A DNA stretch of 14,328 nt from Deltaproteobacteria bacterium (GCA_024636215.1 JAGXHL010000082.1:1-14328), one strand, 5' to 3'. Counted from the first letter of the stretch, positions 1 to 5,799 are shown. Notes: generated from the sequence alone by a model not told the origin. Translations and numbers: made by a program.

Positions 1-222
1 AATCTGCCTGCGCAACAGAGAGAGCAGCGACTCGACATCGCGCTTTTCGTTATAAGACAAGGCGAAATAGTCGCTGACGTGGCGTTTGCTGATCACCAGA
101 TGATGCCCCGGAGTCACCGGATACTTATCGAGGATCGCGAAGACTGAACCGTATTCGACAACCAGGCGGTTGCTGGAGGCACGTTGGCAAAAGAGGCATT
201 CAGTGGCAGACGACAGACTCAT
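1..222 (-). CDS. HIT-family protein, N-terminal part (runs off the window)
   Basis: The minus strand from the ATG at 222 reads open for 74 codons to the window edge. The peptide starts MSLSSATECLFCQR and continues with VTPGHHLVISKRHVSDYF, a typical N-terminal half of histidine-triad (HIT) proteins: a CxxC pair (C9, C12), an ILDKYPVTPGH strand and a KRH turn. HIT proteins are cytoplasmic nucleotide hydrolases or transferases that cleave nucleoside phosphoramidates, diadenosine polyphosphates and similar compounds. The catalytic HxHxH motif would lie in the missing C-terminal part, so activity cannot be judged. The start codon overlaps the stop of the upstream small ORF by four bases (ATGA), which supports both the start choice and translational coupling. 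The family call is firm; the substrate is unknown. Confidence 0.88.
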   Translation of the reverse strand, partial: MSLSSATECLFCQRASSNRLVVEYGSVFAILDKYPVTPGHHLVISKRHVSDYFALSYNEKRDVESLLSLLRRQI

Positions 223-467
223 TGACTCAACCTGAATTTCCGGCGATGCCAGACGGTGAAGACATTGACAGAAGGGAGCCGGCTGACCAGCTTTTTGACA
301 AAGAAATGGACCTGCTCGCGCGGGCTGTGATCGAGGGGTTTGCTGTTCAGGAACCAGCGGCCATCGCGTACCGGCAGATCGCCGGCGAACGCCTCGTAGA
401 GCCGCAGCTCCGCGTTTGAATCAGTAGGACGCGACTTCTCTCTGGGCCACAAACCGGTTTTATTCAT
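219..467 (-). CDS. Small hypothetical protein coupled to the HIT gene
   Basis: This is an 82-residue reading frame starting MNKTGLWPREKSRP and ending in a basic tail (WHRRKFRLSQ). I do not recognise the family. It has no signal peptide or membrane segment; it is hydrophilic, with many Arg and Lys, and a short AELRLYEAF helix. Evidence that it is real: a GGGGGA Shine-Dalgarno-like sequence lies a few bases before the ATG at 467, and the stop overlaps the HIT start as ATGA, the usual sign of a coupled two-gene operon. A further in-frame upstream TTG at 479 is unlikely because it would lie on the ribosome binding site. A plus-strand frame at 222-419 covers the same bases but has no comparable support. 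Confidence 0.55.
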   Translation of the reverse strand: MNKTGLWPREKSRPTDSNAELRLYEAFAGDLPVRDGRWFLNSKPLDHSPREQVHFFVKKLVSRLPSVNVFTVWHRRKFRLSQ

Positions 468-489
468 TTTGTCCCCCAAGACAAAACAA

Positions 490-516
490 GGGCATCACGC
501 ATAAAGCGTGATACCC
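490..516 (-). promoter_or_regulatory. Strong hairpin in the leader of the small ORF/HIT operon
   Basis: An 11-bp stem (490-500 with 506-516, one G-T wobble) closes a 5-nt loop. Read on the minus strand it is GGGTATCACGC, loop, GCGTGATGCCC, followed by the U-rich stretch TTGTTTTGTC and then the ribosome binding site and ATG of the 82-residue ORF. The form fits an intrinsic terminator or attenuator in the 5' leader; a palindromic protein-binding site is the alternative. The geometry is seen directly; the function is inferred. Confidence 0.5.
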
Positions 517-1005
517 CTCCCGTTAATTCGACACAAAATATACCAGCATTCAAGTTGCTGCCGTTGAGCAGTGTTACCCTACACTATGGATTGGTGTTCT
601 ACAATAAATCATTCTTCTGATTCTCGAAGGATTTGACTCTGGCAGGATGAGCAGCATGGCCTGCGCCCGGCTTGAGAGCTGTGCTGGTTCGTTTCGTACT
701 TTCTGCAGGTTTATACGTGTATGCACGAGTAGACCAAAATCAACACCGACAGTTCCAGCCTTCGCCAAGGCTACGGCACGGCAAGCGCGTCCCGCCAGAC
801 GCCATACTTTTTTTGCAAGCGCCAAAAAAAGTACGCAAAAAATGGCTAGCGGAGGGCATGTCTTGCGCATCGCTGATTGGCTTTGGCCAACAATACTGCT
901 GATGACATGGGCGGAGCCGTATTCAACGGAGGCCGAGGGCCTGTTGTTTGCCCCCGGGAGGTTCGCCAGGGGTGGCTGTTGCGTCGTAGCGGTCCAGTTT
1001 GACGG
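517..1005. other. Gene-free, repeat-derived stretch
   Basis: I find no convincing gene here. Open frames exist on both strands (574-1026 minus, 647-1354 plus), but their peptides are low-quality, rich in Arg, Ser and Ala, and they lack ribosome binding sites. The plus frame also runs through the MNT gene. The central part (about 745-870) has the look of a dispersed intergenic repeat, with a T7/A7 hairpin at 805-833. The right end merges into the 99-bp repeat at 1006. The contents are probably debris of multicopy repeats. Confidence 0.5.
805..833. repeat. Perfect 11-bp inverted repeat with T7/A7 arms
   Basis: TACTTTTTTTG (805-815) and CAAAAAAAGTA (823-833) are perfect reverse complements around the 7-nt loop CAAGCGC. 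The U-tract lies inside the stem rather than after it, so it is not an ordinary intrinsic terminator. It sits in a gene-free stretch and resembles the core of a dispersed intergenic repeat that I associate with Desulfuromonadales-type genomes from memory; no second copy is present in this window. Confidence 0.6.
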
Positions 1006-1104
1006 GAGCTTTCGGTTTGAACCCATTCAATTTACAACCACGCGGTCAAAAATCCGCAAGCGGCCTATCGACCGGTCTTCCCCGTGTTGTCGCACCGGAA
1101 TGGA
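1006..1104 (+). repeat. 99-bp structured repeat, copy A
   Basis: This aligns without gaps to 1962-2060, with about 81 of 99 identical bases. Most of the differences fall in a 20-bp central block. The flanking blocks are nearly identical (GAGCTTTCGG..., TTTACAACCACGCGGTCAA, and CTTCCCCGTGTTGTCGCACC). The outer conserved blocks can pair: 1034-1047 (ACAACCACGCGGTC) with 1070-1074 plus 1083-1090 (GACCG, CGTGTTGT), leaving one bulged C on the left and an 8-nt bulge on the right. The variable centre contains its own small hairpin, CCGC-AA-GCGG (1054-1063). The copy begins 28 bp beyond the stop codon of the MNT gene. Weak similarity runs about 10 bp past 1104. Confidence 0.85.
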
Positions 1105-1131
1105 TCCGAAGGCTGTAGGCCGGTACCACAA

Positions 1132-1449
1132 TCACTGGATTTCAATCCCGGTTGACCGTACCTCATGGATGAGAGGCACCCAGGTGTCTTCGCTAAAAGC
1201 CGCAGATGACAGTGGTACCGGGTGCAGCCTGGCATCCACTCGCCACGCCAAGCGGTTGAGTAGAGTCCCTTCCCCAAGACGGTCTCTGCCGAAATCCGGG
1301 GAAACGATCGCCACGTCAAGGTCGCTGTCCGAACCTTGGCGGTTGGATGCGTAGGAGCCGTAGAGCAACACCTTATCGACGTGGATGCCACGTTCGGCAA
1401 TACTGGCGGCGAACCTGCGGACTATGTCTCTAACGTCTTTCGACACCAT
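1132..1449 (-). CDS. MNT-type minimal nucleotidyltransferase (antitoxin of HEPN/MNT pair)
   Basis: The product is a 105-residue cytoplasmic protein of the DNA polymerase beta-like minimal nucleotidyltransferase family. The signature is GSYASNRQGSDSDLDV: G31-S32 for nucleotide binding, then D43 and D45 as metal ligands, with D72 as a candidate third acidic residue. In characterised MntA/HepT (type VII) systems the MNT partner neutralises the HEPN toxin by adding AMP to it. The chosen start is the ATG at 1449, preceded by AAGGTG at a good distance; the frame is open further upstream but that stretch lies inside the HEPN gene. It overlaps the end of the HEPN gene by 28 bp, the usual arrangement of such pairs. 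The family call is confident; antitoxin function is by analogy. Confidence 0.85.
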   Translation of the reverse strand: MVSKDVRDIVRRFAASIAERGIHVDKVLLYGSYASNRQGSDSDLDVAIVSPDFGRDRLGEGTLLNRLAWRVDARLHPVPLSSAAFSEDTWVPLIHEVRSTGIEIQ

Positions 1450-1823
1450 GCGAACACCTTCTTGATTTCGCGATACTTGGCCCGTGCAAACTCCTGCGTG
1501 CAACGCTGATAAAAATCAGCTTTCACATCGGGATAACGAGCTTCCGTGTGGAACTCCATGAATTCCGCCAGCTGGTCGAGCAATCCCTCCGACACATCAA
1601 GCCCAGCGCGTTGAGCCAGCATGACCAGCGAGTGGCTGTAGGGTGCATGTTCACTGGTCCGTTTGACGACAATCGCTTTCAGAATCTTTTCCAGAGCAAG
1701 GTGACCAAAAAATAGTGCGTAAGGGTACTTTTTTGAACGGAGCAAGGTCTGTCCAGTTTCCAGATCATAGACAGCACCATTCAACCAATACTGTACTGTC
1801 TTCTCAGTCTCAAACGTAGCCAT
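1422..1823 (-). CDS. HEPN-domain protein (toxin-side partner of MNT)
   Basis: The product is a 133-residue protein matching the HEPN family found next to minimal nucleotidyltransferases: W13, D20, the helix GHLALEKILKA (40-50), HS at 64-65 and ARYPD (95-99). HEPN toxins of type VII systems are RNases with an Rx4-6H motif. I cannot find that spacing here (R55-x3-H59 is the nearest), so RNase activity is uncertain, as with Haemophilus HI0074-like HEPN proteins. The preferred start is the ATG at 1823, preceded by GGAGG 11 nt upstream; an in-frame ATG at 1850 has no ribosome binding site and lies at the predicted transcription start. It is the first gene of the two-gene operon. Confidence 0.82.
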   Translation of the reverse strand: MATFETEKTVQYWLNGAVYDLETGQTLLRSKKYPYALFFGHLALEKILKAIVVKRTSEHAPYSHSLVMLAQRAGLDVSEGLLDQLAEFMEFHTEARYPDVKADFYQRCTQEFARAKYREIKKVFAWCRKTLET

Positions 1824-1855
1824 CCTGTTGCCTGCCTCCACATGTTCCATTTGTT

Positions 1856-1885
1856 ACTATATCAGGCGACCTGAATGCTTGTCAC
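1856..1885 (-). promoter_or_regulatory. Probable promoter of the HEPN/MNT operon
   Basis: On the minus strand, GTGACA (1885-1880) and TATAGT (1861-1856) are separated by 18 bp, a fair match to a housekeeping sigma-70 promoter. Transcription would begin near 1850, giving a leader of about 27 nt to the preferred HEPN start at 1823. Upstream is a direct repeat of CCACTGAA (1886-1893 and 1899-1906), possibly a binding site. Prediction only. Confidence 0.45.
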
Positions 1886-1961
1886 CCACTGAAAAAAACC
1901 ACTGAACAAAGTTTCAGATGGATGCCGGACATTCTCAAGAGTAAAGGGGTCGGGTCTCCGT

Positions 1962-2060
1962 GAGCTTTCGGATTGAACCAATTTAATTTACAACCACGCG
2001 GTCAATTTTCGCTCTGGCGACCTCCGACCGGCCTTCCCCGTGTTGTCGCACCGGAATGGA
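1962..2060 (+). repeat. 99-bp structured repeat, copy B
   Basis: This is a direct copy of 1006-1104 in the same orientation. The outer arms pair as in copy A: 1990-2003 with 2026-2030 plus 2039-2046. The divergent centre again forms a small hairpin but with a different sequence, TCGC-TCTG-GCGA (2009-2020). Retention of the hairpin despite sequence change points to selection or shared mechanism acting on structure. With copy A it brackets the HEPN/MNT module; it lies about 140 bp upstream of the HEPN start. Confidence 0.85.
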
Positions 2061-2070
2061 GCCGCGGACT

Positions 2071-2240
2071 GGCGAAAAGCCCGAACAACTGTTTGAGCGA
2101 AGCGAGTTTTGTTCGGGCCGCCAGACCGTGGCGGAATGCAGGGCACCTGCCGCAGGCGGGTGCGACATTCGGGGCACTCGGGGGTCCAGGGGGCGGGGTG
2201 CCTTAGCCCCCTGGTCGTCGTCCGGGGGCGAGTCCCCGGA
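2071..2240. repeat. GC-rich hairpin array in the HEPN-Fic intergenic region
   Basis: Three perfect inverted repeats follow one another: GCCCGAACAA/TTGTTCGGGC (2079-2088 with 2109-2118), CCAGGGGGC/GCCCCCTGG (2186-2194 with 2206-2214) and CCGGGG/CCCCGG (2222-2227 with 2234-2239). The G+C content is much higher than in the surroundings. Short open frames here on both strands have poor composition and are not believed to be genes. None of the hairpins is followed by a T-run in either direction, so simple termination is not the obvious role. It follows repeat copy B directly and may belong to the same element. Confidence 0.6.
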
Positions 2241-2284
2241 TTCAGGGCTGCGGTGTTTCTTTGTGCTGTGTGGTTTGTTGAGTT

Positions 2285-2324
2285 GATGAACGCAGAAAAA
2301 GCGGATCAACCAAAGGCCTGAAGG
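2285..2324 (+). repeat. 40-bp dispersed repeat, copy 1
   Basis: This is identical to 3756-3795 at 38 of 40 positions, in the same orientation; it begins GATGAACGCAG and ends CTGAAGG. Shortly after, GCGTTCATC (2357-2365) is the reverse complement of its first nine bases, and ATCAGCGT occurs twice (from 2353 and from 2372), so the copy is part of a larger, partly palindromic intergenic element. The two copies bracket the Fic gene. The rest of the gap up to 2434 holds no gene that I can see. Confidence 0.8.
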
Positions 2325-2434
2325 TTCAACCCCAGATTTATGGTTTAGCTTGATCAGCGTTCATCATGAAAATCAGCGTCCAATTAAGGTTTTCTCGGTA
2401 TTGCTTCCAATCGCCCTTGATACCGTGCAAACCA

Positions 2435-3484
2435 TCACTTGCCTGACGTGTACCACGTCGCCTTGCCCGTCCCGTGCCGCATCAGGTGACTACTCTCGAC
2501 AAGCTTGCGGATGTGCAGCTTGGCCGTGTTGCGGTTGACATCCAGCAGGGTCACGGCTTCTGCGATCGTCAAACGGCCACGCTCTTTGGCTAGTGCCACC
2601 AAACGCGCCGACACCGGCGGCAGCTTCTCCAATCGTTGTTCCAGCTCGATCTTGTGCTGCAGCACTTCCTGCTGTTTTCTTAAGCTCCGCAAGAGAAACA
2701 ACACCCAGGCGTCAAGGTTCTCGGTGGAGGTCCTGATACCCTTCTGCGATTGGCGCAGCGCCCGGTAGTAGCCATCTTTGCTGTCTTCTATGATCCGTTC
2801 AAGGGAGCAGTAAGGGACATAGCGATAGCCGGACTGCATGAGCAACAGCGTGGTCAACACACGTGAGAGGCGACCATTGCCGTCCTGGAACGGATGGATC
2901 GCCAGGAAATGTACCACAAAGGCAGCGATCACCAGCAGCGGATGCAGTTCCCGATTTGTCAACTCCTGAGTGCTTGACTCCACCAGCTCCGCCATCAAGC
3001 GTGGCGTGTCAAAGGGTGTCGCAGTCTCGAAGATGACTCCAATGCTCTTGCCGTCGGCATCGAACGCCTCGACGTTGTTCGGGAACTTCTTGTACTCCCC
3101 ACGGTGGGGCACATCCTTGCTGCTGAATTTAAGGAGTATGCCGTGCAGTTGCTTGACATGGTTCTCGGTTAGTGAGATGTGCTCCCAGGAATCGAAGACC
3201 GTGCTCATCGCCTCAGCGTACCCAGCCACCTCCTCCTCGTCGCGGGAACGGAAAGAGCCGATGTTCAGGTTTGCCAGCAGAAGGCCGACCTCATAATCGG
3301 AAAGCCTGGCACCTTCGATCCTGGTGGATGAGCCTACTGATTCAATGGTTGCCACTCGCCGGAGGGACGACAGGACATCCGGGGCGAGCTTACCCAGCAG
3401 TTCCCAGCGGCCCTTGAATTCTTCCAGTTCAGCGATCAGCTTCAGCAGTAGTGCATCGATGGTTATTTTGCCCGGAATGATCAT
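2435..3484 (-). CDS. Class II Fic-domain protein with C-terminal winged helix (probable AMP-transferase)
   Basis: The product is a 349-residue cytoplasmic protein. A Fic_N-type region contains the inhibitory motif SSTRIEG (52-58, matching S/TxxxEG), which places it in class II, where an N-terminal helix blocks ATP binding. The Fic core carries HPFQDGNGRLSR (197-208), with catalytic H197 and all residues needed to bind phosphates. Residues 290-349 look like a winged helix-turn-helix (LTIAEAVTLLDVNRNTAKLHIRKL). Fic enzymes transfer AMP from ATP to hydroxyl groups of target proteins; the target is unknown. The start chosen is the ATG at 3484 (MIIPGKITID), with GGAG 8 nt before it; an in-frame TTG at 3523 is less likely. 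The gene stands alone, with a large palindrome as its leader. No separate antitoxin is present, consistent with built-in inhibition. Confidence 0.92.
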   Translation of the reverse strand: MIIPGKITIDALLLKLIAELEEFKGRWELLGKLAPDVLSSLRRVATIESVGSSTRIEGARLSDYEVGLLLANLNIGSFRSRDEEEVAGYAEAMSTVFDSWEHISLTENHVKQLHGILLKFSSKDVPHRGEYKKFPNNVEAFDADGKSIGVIFETATPFDTPRLMAELVESSTQELTNRELHPLLVIAAFVVHFLAIHPFQDGNGRLSRVLTTLLLMQSGYRYVPYCSLERIIEDSKDGYYRALRQSQKGIRTSTENLDAWVLFLLRSLRKQQEVLQHKIELEQRLEKLPPVSARLVALAKERGRLTIAEAVTLLDVNRNTAKLHIRKLVESSHLMRHGTGKATWYTSGK

Positions 3485-3498
3485 TTTAACGGCTCCAG

Positions 3499-3658
3499 CT
3501 GTCTGTTGGACTATACGGGCCAAAGCGAAAATTTGGATGTTTGAGAACAGATTTTAGCTCATTTGCAGGTTCATAGCTGTAGCTATGGACCAAAAAGGAG
3601 CTGAAATATGGGCCAAACAGCCGGATTTGCAGCCGCTCATGGATAGTCCGACAGACTG
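3499..3658. repeat. 160-bp imperfect palindrome forming the Fic leader
   Basis: Nested arms share one axis near 3579. The outer arms 3499-3514 and 3643-3658 match at 14 of 16 positions (CTGTCTGTTGGACTAT against CAGTCTGTCGGACTAT). Middle arms TTTTAGCTC (3552-3560) and GAGCTGAAA (3598-3606) pair at most positions, and the inner arms 3569-3578 and 3581-3590 match at 9 of 10, with CATAGCT-GT-AGCTATG at the tip. GGGCCAAA also recurs directly at 3517 and 3610. The outer left arm ends 15 bp before the Fic start codon, so the element includes the Fic leader and probably its promoter. It has the appearance of a small non-autonomous palindromic element. Confidence 0.75.
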
Positions 3659-3861
3659 CTAGCCGCAATCATACCCGAAAATACCCGCAAGGCAAGAAAT
3701 TCTTATAGTTTCAGGGCTTTGATCATAAAGGCAAATGCAAAAGCCATCGGACGCTGATGAACGCAGAAAAAGCGGGTCAACCAAAGACCTGAAGGGCTTG
3801 CTAAGCAAACAACACCCTAGCAATGGGGTCAATGCTGGAATATGCCGAGGGAACATCAGTA
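3659..3861. other. Gene-free junction between the repeat-rich region and the metabolic locus
   Basis: I see no convincing gene in these 203 bp. The stretch holds copy 2 of the 40-bp repeat and then runs into the end of the flavin oxidoreductase gene. A weak ACCC/GGGT hairpin near 3823-3838 is the only terminator-like structure after that gene and is not convincing. Confidence 0.45.
3756..3795 (+). repeat. 40-bp dispersed repeat, copy 2
   Basis: This matches 2285-2324 at 38 of 40 positions in the same orientation. The bases just before it (GGACGCT) extend the motif to GGACGCTGATGAACGCAG, whose reverse complement resembles the ATCAGCGT pieces near 2353-2380. It lies beyond the Fic palindrome, so the Fic gene and its leader sit between the two copies. 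Confidence 0.8.
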
Positions 3862-4953
3862 TTAACCTTGACGGTGAAGAATACAGATATTCCCCCCCGA
3901 GTCTCGACATTGATTGCATGACAGGCATTTTGCTTTGCTGCGAACACCCTGTTGCCAGCGCTGCACCAGGTTTGGCTCTGTCAATAATGGTCTGGCTAAA
4001 GAGAAATAATCAATCTTTGTATCGGTCAACAGTTGCTCTATGACTTCGAATGACTTGAGGCCACCGACAAGAATTACTGGGGATTCGACATCCTCGGCAA
4101 TCTGAGCAGCATAAGCCGCAAAATATGCTTCATCACCAGTAGTCTCCACATGAGGTCTAGCCCATCGCAGGTTCTCATCTGCGGCAAAAACGCCACCGCT
4201 GATCTCGATACCATCGATACCCCGTTTTGATAATTCCTTGCAGACAAAACGACAATCATCGAATGTTGCACCCTCGTCAACAAAATCTTCACTATTGATT
4301 TTGATCATTACCAGAAAATCTAAACCACAACGGCGTCGAATCTCTTCGTAGGTCTCGAAAATTATACGGGCGCGATTTTCAATTCCTCCTCCATACATAT
4401 CCGATCTATGGTTATGGTAGGGGCTGAGCCATTGGCCAAACAAATAACCGTGCGCACAATGAATTTGCACTCCATCAAAACCGGCATTTTTCGCTCTTAT
4501 TGCCGCATCACCGAAGGTTTTGACCAAATCTTGGATCTCTGTAAGGTTCGCCTCTTTTGCAACAACTCCAGTCTTCATCTCTGCAACTTCTGATGGGCCT
4601 AATATGGTTCGATCGATCGGATTGAAGAACGTTTGTGTTCCACCATAGGCGATTTGCATGACGATTGCGCTGCCGTGACTGTGCACCATCTCGGTTAATG
4701 CCCGATATTTGTCTTGCCCTCGGTCATCATATATACCCAACATTCCAGGGTTCGGTTGTCCGTCGCGGGCCACGAACGTGTAACTGGTTATTATCAGGCC
4801 AACCTGGCCTTTTGCCAGATCTTCATATACTGCGAATAAACGGTCATTCATCTGGCCGTCTTCAGATGCCATTTGCTCCCAAGTTGCGCTGCGCACAAAA
4901 CGGTTTTTTAGCAAAACCTTTTTAAGACGTGTAGCATCAAACAAATCGCGCAT
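3862..4953 (-). CDS. Old Yellow Enzyme-family NADH:flavin oxidoreductase with C-terminal cysteine cluster
   Basis: The product is a 363-residue cytoplasmic TIM-barrel flavoprotein. Family landmarks in order: LKNRFV (15-20), MQIAYGG (99-105), the paired histidines in IHCAHGYLFGQWLSP (164-178; H165, H168), NHRSDMYGG (181-189), NRAR (193-196), IKIN (217-220), ILVGGL (294-299) and LARP (319-322). These bind FMN and the substrate carbonyl; the family reduces activated C=C bonds or dehydrogenates the reverse. The C-terminus has KCLSCNQC...NIC (C343, C346, C349, C357), as in the 2,4-dienoyl-CoA reductase branch where such cysteines hold a [4Fe-4S] cluster, but the extra flavin/NAD(P) domain of that branch is absent, so the electron donor is probably another protein. 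AAAGGAGA precedes the ATG at 4953. It follows the DUF1445 gene by 18 bp, so one operon. The substrate is unknown. Confidence 0.88.
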   Translation of the reverse strand: MRDLFDATRLKKVLLKNRFVRSATWEQMASEDGQMNDRLFAVYEDLAKGQVGLIITSYTFVARDGQPNPGMLGIYDDRGQDKYRALTEMVHSHGSAIVMQIAYGGTQTFFNPIDRTILGPSEVAEMKTGVVAKEANLTEIQDLVKTFGDAAIRAKNAGFDGVQIHCAHGYLFGQWLSPYHNHRSDMYGGGIENRARIIFETYEEIRRRCGLDFLVMIKINSEDFVDEGATFDDCRFVCKELSKRGIDGIEISGGVFAADENLRWARPHVETTGDEAYFAAYAAQIAEDVESPVILVGGLKSFEVIEQLLTDTKIDYFSLARPLLTEPNLVQRWQQGVRSKAKCLSCNQCRDSGGNICILHRQG

Positions 4954-4971
4954 TAAATTCTCCTTTTGGCT

Positions 4972-5799
4972 TCAACCAACTCGAAAATCTTCATCACGAT
5001 AATCGGAAACGAACATGTAGCCGGGGGCATGGGTAATCGCAATTTCCGGTACAAGGTTCATCAGTGCTACCTGTGGCGTCACACCGCATGCCCAGAACAC
5101 CGGAGTCTCTCCCGGGTAGATCGATACCGAATCGCCGAAATCAGGTTTTGCCAGATCGGCAATGCCGATCGCTCTCGGGTCTCCGTAATGAACCGGCTCG
5201 CCATGAACAGCGGGATAGTGACCGGTAACTGAACAGGCTTTGTCAACCAAGTCATCTGCAACCGGTCGCATACTCACAACCATTTGACCGTAGAAAGGTC
5301 CGGCCGGTTCGCAGGGGATACTGGTTATGTACATAGGCACATTACATCCGAGTTCAATGTGCCGTATCTGGATGCCATTTGCGATCAGGGCTTGTTCGAA
5401 GGTGAAACTGCAACCGATCAAAAAACTCACAAAATCATCTTGCCATATTTCTTTCACGTCATTTCTATATTCGGTTTGGTGGCCACGAAAGACCTTGTAC
5501 CCTGGGCAGTCTGTTCGCAAGTCACTCCCTGGTGCCAGCTTAATCGCCTCGACTTGTCCCGGGCCAACAGTTTCAAGTAATGGGCAAGGTTTCGGATTTT
5601 TCTCACAGAAAACCTGGAAGTCGGTGGCGTAGATCTCAGGCAGAACAACCAGATTCAACTGGGTAAAACCTGCACAACAGCCCGAGGTCGGCTTCAGCCA
5701 GTTTCCCTGGCGAACTGACATCCGGAAGTCAGCAGGTGATAATCTGCTTTTTTGCTTCTCAGCATCCTGCTCTGGAGAGCCGGGAAATATTCGGTTCAT
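4972..5799 (-). CDS. DUF1445/YcsI (UPF0317) family protein, putative hydro-lyase or D-glutamate cyclase-like
   Basis: The product has 275 residues, full length for the family. Conserved blocks: CCAGFTQLNLVVLPE (41-55), DFQVFCEKNPKPCPLL (60-75), WQDDFVSFLIGCSFTFEQAL (119-138), NVPMYITSI (153-161), MVVSMRPV (173-180), VHGEPVHYGDP (198-208), PVFWACGVTPQ (233-243) and ITHAPGYM (255-262). The family is annotated as a putative hydro-lyase; the N-terminal part of mammalian D-glutamate cyclase is related, and Bacillus ycsI lies in the 5-oxoproline (pxp) region. The bacterial reaction is not established to my knowledge. There is no signal peptide, so it is cytoplasmic. AAGGAG lies 8 nt before the ATG at 5799. 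It is the first gene of a two-gene operon divergent from the GntR regulator, which probably controls it. Confidence 0.9.
   Translation of the reverse strand: MNRIFPGSPEQDAEKQKSRLSPADFRMSVRQGNWLKPTSGCCAGFTQLNLVVLPEIYATDFQVFCEKNPKPCPLLETVGPGQVEAIKLAPGSDLRTDCPGYKVFRGHQTEYRNDVKEIWQDDFVSFLIGCSFTFEQALIANGIQIRHIELGCNVPMYITSIPCEPAGPFYGQMVVSMRPVADDLVDKACSVTGHYPAVHGEPVHYGDPRAIGIADLAKPDFGDSVSIYPGETPVFWACGVTPQVALMNLVPEIAITHAPGYMFVSDYRDEDFRVG

Noticed and set aside
222..419. Plus-strand 65-residue open frame opposite the small ORF
   Set aside because: No ribosome binding site, and the minus-strand frame has both a ribosome binding site and the ATGA junction with the HIT gene.
574..1026. 150-residue minus-strand open frame
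   Set aside because: It lies in the repeat-derived stretch, shows no recognisable domain and has no ribosome binding site.
647..1354. 235-residue plus-strand open frame
   Set aside because: It runs antisense through the well-supported MNT gene, crosses a repeat, has no ribosome binding site and has repeat-like composition.
1034..2046. Classical integron attC sites for the 99-bp repeats
   Set aside because: The fold is attC-like, but the end box reads GTTGTCG (or GTTGTAA on the other strand) rather than GTTRRRY, and no integron integrase gene is in the window. Kept only as an analogy.
1973..2321. Several short open frames on both strands (77-108 residues)
   Set aside because: They are overlapping frames through the 99-bp repeat and the GC-rich hairpins; Gly, Pro and Arg-rich peptides without start signals.
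1006..3861. CRISPR array or insertion sequence in the repeat-rich half
   Set aside because: The repeats are only two copies each, too far apart and enclosing genes; no cas or transposase gene is present.
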